A DNA stretch of 64,000 nucleotides. It comes from Acetobacteraceae bacterium H6797. Lineage in GTDB: Bacteria; Pseudomonadota; Alphaproteobacteria; Acetobacterales; Acetobacteraceae. Every line of letters starts with the position of its first letter. Within the stretch, counting starts at the first letter, position 1. The DNA lies in assembly GCA_015223225.1 (NCBI GenBank), contig JADFCQ010000001.1, forward strand, positions 1,386,739 through 1,450,738, in the 5' to 3' direction. The notes beneath the pieces are model-generated. The model saw only the letters and a list, made by a program, of their open reading frames with translations, was not told the DNA's origin and ran no database searches. Below, in pieces: positions 26,991 through 34,114 of the stretch. The position numbers and the translations under genes are program-made.

Positions 26991-27574
26991 TCTCGGCGCA
27001 CGATCTGGATGTCGAACGCGCCACGAGCCTGACCGACCACGAACTGGCGGAACTCTGCGAAGCGACCGACGCCGCGATCATCGAGGCCGGCGGCTTCGGC
27101 TGGCTGCAGCCCCAGGGGCGCGAGGCGCTGACGCGGCATTTCAAGGGCCTGCTGCTGGTGCCCGAGCGCGAGCTTTTCGTGGCTCGGCTCGACGGCACCA
27201 TCGTCGGCTCCGCCCAGCTGAACCGCCCGCCGCGCAACAATGAGGCCCAGGCTTTCTCGGCCTGGCTCACCCACGCCTATATCGCCCCCTATGCGCGCGG
27301 CCACGGCCTCGCCCGGCTGCTGGTGGCGCGGGTGGAGGAGCGGGCGGCGGCGCTGGGCCATCGGGTGATCAATCTCGACGTCCGCTCCACGCAGCTCAAC
27401 GCCATGGCCCTCTTCGAGGGGCTCGGCTACATCCGCTGGGGGACGCATCCGGCCTATGCCCGCGTCGACGGCCAGACCGTCGAGGGCCATTACTATTACA
27501 AGATCATCGACAAGGTCCGCGGCGGCCGGCGGCTCGACATGACGGCGGGCGGCGGCGCGGACGAGAGCAACTGA
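26987..27574 (+). CDS. GNAT-family N-acetyltransferase inserted in his operon
   Basis: A 195-residue protein. The acetyl-CoA site is at [21 protein letters not shown], and [24 protein letters not shown] is the second conserved part of the GNAT fold. The C-terminus is Gly-rich. Substrate unknown. ATG 26987 overlaps the hisH stop by four bases; hisA begins 11 bp after the end. Its position splits hisH from hisA yet remains fully coupled, suggesting stable membership in the operon rather than a chance insertion. Confidence 0.87.
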   Translation: MISAHDLDVERATSLTDHELAELCEATDAAIIEAGGFGWLQPQGREALTRHFKGLLLVPERELFVARLDGTIVGSAQLNRPPRNNEAQAFSAWLTHAYIAPYARGHGLARLLVARVEERAAALGHRVINLDVRSTQLNAMALFEGLGYIRWGTHPAYARVDGQTVEGHYYYKIIDKVRGGRRLDMTAGGGADESN

Positions 27575-27585
27575 AAGACACGCCC

Positions 27586-28317
27586 GTGAGCCTGACGATC
27601 TATCCCGCCATCGACCTCAAGGCCGGCCAGGTGGTGCGCCTGAAGAAGGGCGATATGGACCAGGCGACCATCTATGCCGAAGATCCCGGCCTGCAGGCCA
27701 AGGCCTTCGCCGAGGCGGGTTTCGGCTGGGTGCATGTGGTGGATCTGGATGGCGCCTTCGCCGGCAAGCCCGCCAATGCCGAGGCCGTGCGCCGCATCCT
27801 GAGCAATACCACCTGCCCGGTGCAGCTCGGCGGCGGCATCCGCGACATGGCGACGGTCGAGGCCTGGCTGAAGGCGGGGGTGAAGCGCGTCATCCTCGGC
27901 AGCGCGGCGGTGAAGGACCCGGATTTCGCCAAGGCCGCCGCCCGCGCCTTCCCCGGCCAAGTGGCCGTGGGCATCGACGCCCGTGGCGGCATGGTGGCCA
28001 CCGAGGGCTGGGCCGAGACGAGCAGCGTCACCGCGTTGGAACTCGCCCTCTCCTTCGAGGATGCCGGGGCGGCGGCCATCATCTACACCGATATCGACCG
28101 TGACGGCATGCTGGGCGGGGTGAATGTGGAGGCCACGGCCGCCCTCGCCGCCAAGCTGACCACGCCCGTCATCGCCTCGGGCGGCGTCGCGGGCCTGGCC
28201 GATATCACCGCCCTTCGCGCCGCCGGCGGCCCCCGCCCCATCGAAGGCGTCATCATCGGCCGCGCGCTCTATGATGGCCGGATCGACCCGGCCGCGGCGC
28301 TCCAGGCCGCGCAGTGA
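27586..28317 (+). CDS. hisA: ProFAR isomerase (HisA)
   Basis: A 243-residue (beta/alpha)8 barrel. Catalytic Asp motifs are [21 protein letters not shown] at the first strand, with Asp in AIDLK, and [16 protein letters not shown] in the second half with the partner Asp; phosphate-binding Gly motifs are LGGGIRD and [11 protein letters not shown]. It opens the ribose ring of ProFAR in step four of histidine synthesis. The start is GTG 27586. hisF and hisE, usually next, are absent; a 600-bp gene-free region follows. Confidence 0.96.
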   Translation: MSLTIYPAIDLKAGQVVRLKKGDMDQATIYAEDPGLQAKAFAEAGFGWVHVVDLDGAFAGKPANAEAVRRILSNTTCPVQLGGGIRDMATVEAWLKAGVKRVILGSAAVKDPDFAKAAARAFPGQVAVGIDARGGMVATEGWAETSSVTALELALSFEDAGAAAIIYTDIDRDGMLGGVNVEATAALAAKLTTPVIASGGVAGLADITALRAAGGPRPIEGVIIGRALYDGRIDPAAALQAAQ

Positions 28318-28325
28318 CGGGCGTT

Positions 28326-28344
28326 GGAAGGGCGGCGCCCTTCC
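28326..28344. terminator. hairpin after hisA (half copy of the double-hairpin repeat)
   Basis: A perfect 8-bp stem, GGAAGGGC and GCCCTTCC, with loop GGC begins nine bases after the hisA stop. No T-run follows. The loop and core are the same as in the second hairpin of the repeat at 58076-58096, so it seems to be a half copy of that family and probably ends the his transcript. Confidence 0.55.
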
Positions 28345-28559
28345 GGCATCAGCGGCGGTTTCATCAGCAAGGCGGGTCGGCCGCCGCCTTCTTCTCCGCG
28401 CCGTATCCCGGCCAAAAGGCCGGTTGAGAGCGTGTGCCGACGGCTCCTCTTGCCCGCGAAAAGTCCCCACTGGCGCCTCAGCGGCCGGCTGGATGAAACA
28501 GCCTCTTACAGCCCCAAGAATTCGCGCCGCTGAGTCCCCGACTCACGCATTTTCCGGAA

Positions 28560-28815
28560 GCGCCTGGAATCTGGGGATGAATCGCCTCCCCAACGCCCCG
28601 CTTGACGGCGGGATAATCCCCAGAAGCCGTGGACAGTGCTGGGGATAACTCCGGGACTGTCTTGGGACAGGCGGCTGTAACCGGCCTTAGACCTGGCTTT
28701 TTCTTTTAATATTTCGGGCTGTGACCGGTGGATTTGCTGGGTTTTTCTATCCCACGGACCCGTGAGTCATCCCCAGAATCGGTGGATACCCCTGTGGATA
28801 AACCTGGGGGAACTC
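28560..28815. other. candidate chromosomal replication origin (DnaA box cluster plus AT-rich stretch)
   Basis: Within a 605-bp gap free of genes there is a perfect reverse-strand DnaA box TGTGGATAA at 28793-28801, a one-mismatch box TGGGGATAA at 28640-28648, and weaker matches at 28572-28580, 28614-28622, 28767-28775 and 28781-28789. Between them lies an AT-rich stretch (28694-28716, CTTTTTCTTTTAATATTT) that could be the unwinding element in this very GC-rich genome. smr, hslU, his and hemH genes are known to be origin-proximal in several alphaproteobacteria. The dnaA, hemE and parAB genes are not seen, and upstream genes point toward the site, so this remains a candidate. Confidence 0.5.
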
Positions 28816-28922
28816 TGGGACGGAACCCGGACTCGCAGGGAATCTCCGGAGTCGCCCTGCAACCATTCCGACTTATTTCCGTTATGCACCAGCGCCTTGG
28901 ACGGGAGCTTCACGCGAGCGTG

Positions 28923-29705
28923 TCAACCCGCCCGCATGCCCGCCGCCGCTTCCCGCACCGCCGATACGCCATGCAGCCGCTCGAGCCTGCGGATGGTGAA
29001 ATGGCCGCGCGCGACACCTTTGAAATGTTCGAGGAAGGCGAGATTTACAGCAGCGCCCGCCGCCGCCCCAAGAAAAGGCGCGGCCTGTGCCGTCAGCTTC
29101 AGCGTCATGGGCCCCGCGAAGCGGGCTGCGATGGCGCTGACGAAGCCCGGCAGCAGCGTATTGATCGATTGCGCGGCGAGCTGCGGCACGCCCTGCGCCA
29201 GGGCGAGGCGCGCAGCGAAATAGCCAGTCTCCGCCGCATCATCGGCGGGGTCGTTGCTGCCCAGTGCGAAGACCTTCAGGCATTCGGCCGCCACCTCGAT
29301 ATCCCCCAGATCCTCCCCCTGCGCCGCTGCCTCGGCCGCGATCTGGCGCAGCAGCAGCGTGGTGGAGACCGGCAGCTCCAATAGCGTGCCCGGCAGGCCC
29401 AGCGCGCCCCCCGCCGCCCCGGTGAGGGCCGCGAGGCCGCGATGGAAGGTGCTGCCCGAGACGGAGGGCACCGGCACCTTCGACGGGTCCGAGCGCAGCG
29501 CCGCCCGCAGCGCCGTGTCCAGCGCCCGCTTGATCGCGCCATCGAGCATCGCCTGCGCCTTGTCGGGCAGGCGGCGCTTCAGCGCCTCGATCGGCGTCCC
29601 GGCCATTCCCGCGAGGCGAGCGGCCAGCGACTGGTGCTCGAGCGAGGTCAGGGCCTCTTTCAGCTCGAGCCGGGCTTCTTCGGGAAGGGAGAGGGTCAGC
29701 GACAT
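28923..29705 (-). CDS. EcsC-family protein
   Basis: A 260-residue, Ala-rich and largely helical protein. The segment LGLPGTLLELPVSTTLLLRQ followed by IAAEAAAQGEDLGDIEVAAECLKVFALG is the core EcsC (PF12787) motif, and GPMTLKLTAQAAPFLGAAAGAAVN is a Gly/Ala-rich hydrophobic region that may insert in membrane. EcsC is named from the Bacillus ecs operon, but the molecular function is unknown. It borders the origin candidate on its right side, transcribed toward it, and is divergent from the hydrolase-like gene. Confidence 0.8.
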   Translation of the reverse strand: MSLTLSLPEEARLELKEALTSLEHQSLAARLAGMAGTPIEALKRRLPDKAQAMLDGAIKRALDTALRAALRSDPSKVPVPSVSGSTFHRGLAALTGAAGGALGLPGTLLELPVSTTLLLRQIAAEAAAQGEDLGDIEVAAECLKVFALGSNDPADDAAETGYFAARLALAQGVPQLAAQSINTLLPGFVSAIAARFAGPMTLKLTAQAAPFLGAAAGAAVNLAFLEHFKGVARGHFTIRRLERLHGVSAVREAAAGMRAG

Positions 29706-29843
29706 GGGAAGGAAATGGTTCGTCCGAGGTGCGGTTTCACCCTCTCACGCCATTGGCCGGTCAAACAGTGGCGCCGAACAGGGCGCTTCACGCCGGGGCG
29801 GCAATGAACTTAAATGTCGGCATAATGACCTAAAGGAGGAAAC

Positions 29844-30701
29844 ATGTTCACCCGACGCGCCATCGCGGCCACCGCGCTGCTCGCCACCGCCCTTCTTCCC
29901 ATGGCACGCGCCAAGGCGGCCCCCATGCCGGAGGGCCAGACGGTCGATCTGCCGGGCGTGAAGCTCTTCTACCGGGACACCGGCGGCAGCGGCGTGCCCC
30001 TCGTGATGCTCCACGCCAATACGGGCACCAGCGCGAGCTGGGAGCCGCAATTCGAGGCCTTCTCCGCCGCCGGCTATCGCGTCATCGCCTTCGACCGGCG
30101 CGGCTGGGGGCAGAGCGTGGCGACGGGCAATCAGCCGGGCAGCATCAGCGAGGATCTCGCGGCCCTGGTGCAGCATCTCAAACTGCCGAAATACCACCTG
30201 CTCGGCGTGGCCGGTGGCGGCTTCGTGGCGCTGGATTACGCGGCCTGGAAGCAGGAGGAGCTGCGCAGCCTGATCATCGTGGCCAGCACCGGCTCCTTCT
30301 CCGAGCCGGAAATGCAGAAGCTCAACGAGAACCTCGCCATCCCGGGCTTCCGCGAACTGCCCGAGGCCTTCCGCGAGATCGGGCCCTCCTTCCGCGCCGC
30401 CTATCCGGAGCGCGTCGCCGCCTGGTCCCATGCGCAGGAGAATGCGCGGCAGAAGGGGGCGGGGATGCAGCCCTCGCTGCGCACGCCGAACACCTTCGCG
30501 AAAATCGAGACGATCAAGCTGCCCCTGCTGGCGGTGACGGCGAGCGCGGATCTGCTCGCGCCGCCCGCGCTCATGGCGCGCTGGCTGCGGCATGTGCCGC
30601 AGGCGGAAGTCTATGCCATCGCGGATGCGGGGCATTCGGTGCCGATGGAGCAGCCGGAACTGCTCAACAAGGCGGTGCTCGAGTTCGTTAAGAAGCACTG
30701 A
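29844..30701 (+). CDS. exported alpha/beta-hydrolase-fold protein lacking the usual nucleophile
   Basis: A 285-residue protein with a Tat-like leader (TRRAIAATALLATALL, cleavage near residue 26). The fold is clear: VPLVMLHANTGTSASW oxyanion region, FDRRGWGQS, the acid in VTASADLLAPP, and the His in IADAGHSVPMEQPE. The nucleophile elbow reads LLGVAGGGFVALDY, so Ala replaces the Ser/Asp of G-x-S-x-G. Either it is not a hydrolase or it uses cofactor-independent chemistry. A perfect AAAGGAGG site precedes ATG 29844. It converges on hslU through a double hairpin. Confidence 0.85.
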   Translation: MFTRRAIAATALLATALLPMARAKAAPMPEGQTVDLPGVKLFYRDTGGSGVPLVMLHANTGTSASWEPQFEAFSAAGYRVIAFDRRGWGQSVATGNQPGSISEDLAALVQHLKLPKYHLLGVAGGGFVALDYAAWKQEELRSLIIVASTGSFSEPEMQKLNENLAIPGFRELPEAFREIGPSFRAAYPERVAAWSHAQENARQKGAGMQPSLRTPNTFAKIETIKLPLLAVTASADLLAPPALMARWLRHVPQAEVYAIADAGHSVPMEQPELLNKAVLEFVKKH

Positions 30702-30705
30702 GGAA

Positions 30706-30758
30706 CTGGGAGGGCGCTGCCCTCCCAGACCCTCCCGGCAGGGGACAGCGTCCCCTGC
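30706..30758. repeat. double-hairpin intergenic repeat, copy 1 (bidirectional terminator candidate)
   Basis: Two adjacent perfect hairpins fill the convergent gap: 30706-30728 (CTGGGAGGGC, loop GCT, GCCCTCCCAG) and 30738-30758 (GCAGGGGAC, loop AGC, GTCCCCTGC), separated by nine bases. A reverse-oriented copy with the same stems lies at 58045-58096, also between convergent genes. The placement supports transcription termination in both directions; sequence conservation between copies suggests a dispersed REP-like family. Confidence 0.75.
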
Positions 30759-30765
30759 ACCGGCA

Positions 30766-32091
30766 TTACAGGATGAAGCGCGAGAGGTCGGTCGTGGCGG
30801 CCAGAGGGGCGACCTTTTCGCCGACATAGGAGGCGTCGACCTTCACCGTCTCGCCGGCCTTGTCGGAGGCACTGAAGGAGATTTCCTCCAGCAGGCGCTC
30901 CAGCACCGTGGCCAGGCGGCGCGCGCCGATATTCTCGACCCGCGCGTTGATATCCGCCGCCAGGTCGGCGATGGCATCCACCGCATCGGCGCCAAAATCC
31001 AGGTTCACCTGCTCCGTGCTCAGCAGCGCGACATATTGCTTGATGAGCGAATGTTCGGGCTCGGTCAGAATGCGCCGGAAGTCGTCCCGCGTCAGGGCAG
31101 AAAGCTCCACGCGGATCGGCAGGCGGCCCTGCAACTCGGGCAGCAGGTCGGACGGCTTGGCGATATGGAAGGCGCCGGAGGCGATGAAGAGGATGTGGTC
31201 CGTCTTCACCGGGCCATGCTTCGTCGAGACGGTCGTGCCCTCGATCAGCGGCAGCAGGTCGCGCTGCACACCCTCGCGGGAGACGTCACCGCCCCGGAAG
31301 CCGCTCTCGGTACGGGCGCAGATCTTGTCGATCTCGTCGATGAAGACGATGCCGTTATTCTCGGCATGGCTCACCGCGTCCTTGACCAGCTTGTCCTGGT
31401 CGAGCAGGCGGTCGGCCTCCTCGCGCAGCAGGGCGACGCGGGCTTCGGCGACGGTCATCTTCCGGCGCCTGGCCTTGCCGCCGAACATCTTCCCGAGCAT
31501 CTCCTGCATGTTCTGCATCTGGATGCCCTGGTTGCCCGGCAGGTCGATCATGCCGATGGGCGCACCGCCGGAGGGGTCGGTCACCTCGACCTCGACCTCC
31601 TTGCTCTCGAGAGAACCCTCGCGGAGCATCTTGCGGAATTTCTGGCGCGTCTCGCCGGCGGCGCCTTCGCCGACCAGGGCGGTCAGCAGGCGTTCCTCGG
31701 CGGCGAGTTCGGCCTTGGCTTCCACCTCATGCCGCGCGGCCTCGCGCATCTGGGTGATGGAAGCCTCGACCAGGTCGCGCACGATGCTTTCCACGTCGCG
31801 GCCGACATAGCCGACCTCGGTGAACTTCGTGGCCTCGACCTTCAGGAAGGGCGCATTGGCGAGCTTGGCCAGGCGGCGGGCGATCTCGGTCTTGCCGCAG
31901 CCGGTCGGGCCGATCATCAGGATGTTCTTGGGGACGACCTCTTCGCGCAGGCCCGGCGGAAGCTGCTGGCGGCGCCAGCGGTTGCGCAGGGCAATGGCAA
32001 CCGCGCGCTTGGCGTCATGCTGGCCGATGATGAAGCGATCGAGCTCGGAGACGATTTCGCGGGGGGAGAGATTGACGGTGTCCATACTCAT
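30766..32091 (-). CDS. hslU: ATP-dependent protease ATPase subunit HslU
   Basis: A 441-residue AAA+ unfoldase. The N-terminus has [21 protein letters not shown]; Walker A is GPTGCGKTE; Walker B is [10 protein letters not shown]; sensor regions include [20 protein letters not shown]; the extreme C-terminal RFIL that activates the HslV peptidase is present. It unfolds substrates for HslV in the cytosol, with heat-shock induction known. ATG 32091 or 32085 are both possible starts. hslV is not adjacent or elsewhere in the window, which is unusual because the two are normally an operon. Confidence 0.96.
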   Translation of the reverse strand: MSMDTVNLSPREIVSELDRFIIGQHDAKRAVAIALRNRWRRQQLPPGLREEVVPKNILMIGPTGCGKTEIARRLAKLANAPFLKVEATKFTEVGYVGRDVESIVRDLVEASITQMREAARHEVEAKAELAAEERLLTALVGEGAAGETRQKFRKMLREGSLESKEVEVEVTDPSGGAPIGMIDLPGNQGIQMQNMQEMLGKMFGGKARRRKMTVAEARVALLREEADRLLDQDKLVKDAVSHAENNGIVFIDEIDKICARTESGFRGGDVSREGVQRDLLPLIEGTTVSTKHGPVKTDHILFIASGAFHIAKPSDLLPELQGRLPIRVELSALTRDDFRRILTEPEHSLIKQYVALLSTEQVNLDFGADAVDAIADLAADINARVENIGARRLATVLERLLEEISFSASDKAGETVKVDASYVGEKVAPLAATTDLSRFIL

Positions 32092-32207
32092 GTCCTGGGG
32101 CAGGCCGGTAAGGCCCGCGGGTAGCCCACAAGTCGGGGCGTCACCGCCGCTCTTCAATCCCCGCGCCTGGATCGGCGTGCAAGGCTGACAGGCGAGGGGC
32201 GGGGGAT

Positions 32208-32228
32208 GTAACGTCCGGCACCCGTTAC
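32208..32228. promoter_or_regulatory. inverted repeat GTAACG-N9-CGTTAC
   Basis: A perfect 6-bp inverted repeat with a 9-base spacer straddles the stop codon of the ArsR-type gene, about 120 bp upstream of hslU on the same strand. It may be an operator for hslU or a weak terminator for arsR; no T-run is present. Chance occurrence cannot be excluded for arms of this length. Confidence 0.3.
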
Positions 32229-32614
32229 GATGCGGCGGGCTGCGGCGCTTCCTGGACGATGTCCTCGGCGATCACGGCGGGGCAGAGCACCACGGGCGGC
32301 TCATCCTTCGCGGCGGCCAGCACCGGGTCCAGCAGGCCGGGGAAGCGGGCATCCACCCCCTCCCGCCGCAGCGAGACGAAGCGATGGGCCCCCTCGGCAC
32401 GCATCCAGACCAGCCCCGCATCGCGCAGACGGGTGATGTGGTAGCTGAGATTGGTCTTGGTCGTCCCATGCGCCTGGACGAAGGTGGAGCATTGCGCCTC
32501 CCCCTTCTCGGCCAGCCGGGCCAGGATCGCCCGGCGCAGTGGATCGCTCAGCGCCTCGAGCACGGCGGAAAGTTCGAGCGCCTCGGGGGCGGGATGGTTC
32601 AGCGGCTTGGCCAT
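32225..32614 (-). CDS. ArsR-family transcriptional regulator
   Basis: A 129-residue winged-helix protein: [20 protein letters not shown], then [34 protein letters not shown], then a short C-terminal tail. It lacks the usual metal-binding CVC motif in the recognition helix, so it probably does not sense arsenic and may sense an organic effector or redox state. ATG 32614 is chosen since residues before it have no homology. It is divergent from an MFS exporter across a 116-bp gap with two copies of a CAAGAGTTGTTG sequence, which it likely represses. Confidence 0.88.
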   Translation of the reverse strand: MAKPLNHPAPEALELSAVLEALSDPLRRAILARLAEKGEAQCSTFVQAHGTTKTNLSYHITRLRDAGLVWMRAEGAHRFVSLRREGVDARFPGLLDPVLAAAKDEPPVVLCPAVIAEDIVQEAPQPAAS

Positions 32615-32645
32615 GCGGTGAAGATAGGGCGGCTTGTCGAACAGT

Positions 32646-32709
32646 CCAAGAGTTGTTGAACCCCTTGACGCAGCGCAGCGCAAGGCGCAACTGTCCAACA
32701 ACTCTTGAA
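32646..32709. promoter_or_regulatory. paired operators between arsR-type and MFS genes
   Basis: A perfect 12-base inverted repeat, CAAGAGTTGTTG at 32647-32658 and CAACAACTCTTG at 32696-32707, is separated by 37 bases. Each copy is itself an imperfect dyad of form TYCAA-N6-TTGRA, as expected for an ArsR-type dimer site. They flank a TTGACG hexamer at 32665-32670. Two sites placed around a shared divergent promoter point to autoregulation plus control of the exporter. Confidence 0.7.
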
Positions 32710-32730
32710 CTCCCGAATTGGACCTGCACC

Positions 32731-33906
32731 ATGCCTGCAACCCTGCTCTGGCTGTCGCTGGGCACATTCGCGACCGGGACGGCACTTTTCGTCATCGGCG
32801 GGCTGCTGCCCGCCATCGCCCATGATCTGGGCGTGAGCGTCGCGACGGCGGGGCATCTCGTCACGGCCTATGCCATCATCATGACCATCTTCGCGCCGCT
32901 GACGGCCGCCGCCACGGGGGCTTTCGAGCGGCGGCGCCTGCTGGTCGTGATGCTGCTCGGCTTCGCCGCCACCAATGCCCTGGCGGCGATGGCGCCGAAT
33001 TTCGAGATGCTGCTGCTGGCCCGCGTGGCCATCGCCCTTTCCGTCGCGGGCTTCCTGCCGGTCGCGACGGGCTATGCCCTGGCCACCACCGCCCCGGAGA
33101 AGCGCGGCCGCGCCATTTCCATGGTGGTGGGCGGGCTGACCATCGCGACGGCGGCCGGCGCGCCGATCGGCTCCCTGGTGGGCGAGCATCTGGGCTGGCG
33201 CGCACCCTTCTGGGCGGTGGCGGTGGTCTCGCTGCTGGCGGCGGGCGGCATCCGCTGGCGCCTGGCGCCGCAGCCGGGCGTCGCGGGGGCCGGCATCGGC
33301 GAGCGCCTCGCGGTGCTGCGCGAGCCGGGGGTGGTGCCCATCCTGCTGCAGGGCGCGCTGCTCATCGCGGGCGCCTTCACGCTCTATACCTATTTCGCCT
33401 CCTTCTTCCACGCGGTGCTGGGCTTCGAAGCCGACGGGGTGGCTGTGGCCATTCTGGCTTTCGGCATCGGCGCGGTGCTGGGCAATCCGCTGGGCGGCTA
33501 CATGGCCGATCGCTGGCACCCGAGGAAGGTCCTGGCCTGGATCCTGGGCCTTCAGGCGGTGCTGGCCCTCGGCCTGTCGGTGCTGCCCGCGCTCTTCCCC
33601 GCCTCGGCGCTGACCTTGGCGATGCTCATCATCGTCTTGCTCTGGAGCACCATCGGCTGGGCCTATTCGGCGCCCCAGCAGACGCGGCTGGTGCGCATCG
33701 CGCCGCATCTGGCGCCGGTGCTGATCTCGTTCCACGGCGCCTCGACCTATCTGGGCTCCTCGCTTGGGGCGCTGGCGGGCTCGGCGGTGCTGGCCTCGGG
33801 CCATGTCGCCTGGCTCGGCATCGCGGGCGCGGCGCTGGAATTGCTGGCCCTCGCGCTGCTGCTCTCGCGCCGCGAACCCGCGATGCGGCTGGCGCCGGCG
33901 GAGTAG
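32731..33906 (+). CDS. MFS transporter, DHA1-like
   Basis: A 391-residue, twelve-helix permease. N-terminal helices begin TLLWLSLGTFATGTALFVIG; the loop 2-3 region has FERRRLLVVMLLGFAATNA; helix 5 motif C-like GLTIATAAGAPIGSLVGEHLG is typical of antiporter-type DHA1 drug or metabolite exporters (proton-coupled). A second conserved gating loop is YMADRWHPRKVLAW. ATG 32731 is 22 bases past the second operator. Its divergent ArsR-type partner suggests induction by the exported compound. Confidence 0.9.
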   Translation: MPATLLWLSLGTFATGTALFVIGGLLPAIAHDLGVSVATAGHLVTAYAIIMTIFAPLTAAATGAFERRRLLVVMLLGFAATNALAAMAPNFEMLLLARVAIALSVAGFLPVATGYALATTAPEKRGRAISMVVGGLTIATAAGAPIGSLVGEHLGWRAPFWAVAVVSLLAAGGIRWRLAPQPGVAGAGIGERLAVLREPGVVPILLQGALLIAGAFTLYTYFASFFHAVLGFEADGVAVAILAFGIGAVLGNPLGGYMADRWHPRKVLAWILGLQAVLALGLSVLPALFPASALTLAMLIIVLLWSTIGWAYSAPQQTRLVRIAPHLAPVLISFHGASTYLGSSLGALAGSAVLASGHVAWLGIAGAALELLALALLLSRREPAMRLAPAE

Positions 33907-33917
33907 CGCGGCTGGGG

Positions 33918-34056
33918 GCGGAGTGGTGCCGCCTCTGGCGTGCCGGGTGCTCCGTCTTTGGCTGGCGGGCGGGCTCCGCTTCCCATCTGGCGGAGCGTTT
34001 CGGCTGTGGCTCGGTGGGCTTCACTTGCAGCGCAGCGGAGTAGTTCCGCCTCTGGC
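33918..34056 (+). repeat. two direct copies of a 22-base intergenic sequence
   Basis: The gap upstream of the 34115 gene holds 33918-33939 and 34035-34056, which share GCGGAGTRGTKCCGCCTCTGGC with two differences, 117 bp apart. Each copy can fold as GCGGA/TCCGC-like stem. No function is apparent; they may be a small dispersed repeat or regulatory sites for the binding-protein gene. Confidence 0.35.
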
Positions 34057-34114
34057 ACGATTACTGCTGGCCTCGCGGGCCGATGTTCATTCAGGACCGC
34101 GAGGAAGGCAGACC

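Noticed and set aside
28324..28648. Short plus-strand frames within the origin candidate
   Set aside because: Arg/Pro-rich readings typical of GC-rich non-coding DNA, no ribosome site, and DnaA boxes lie in the same interval.
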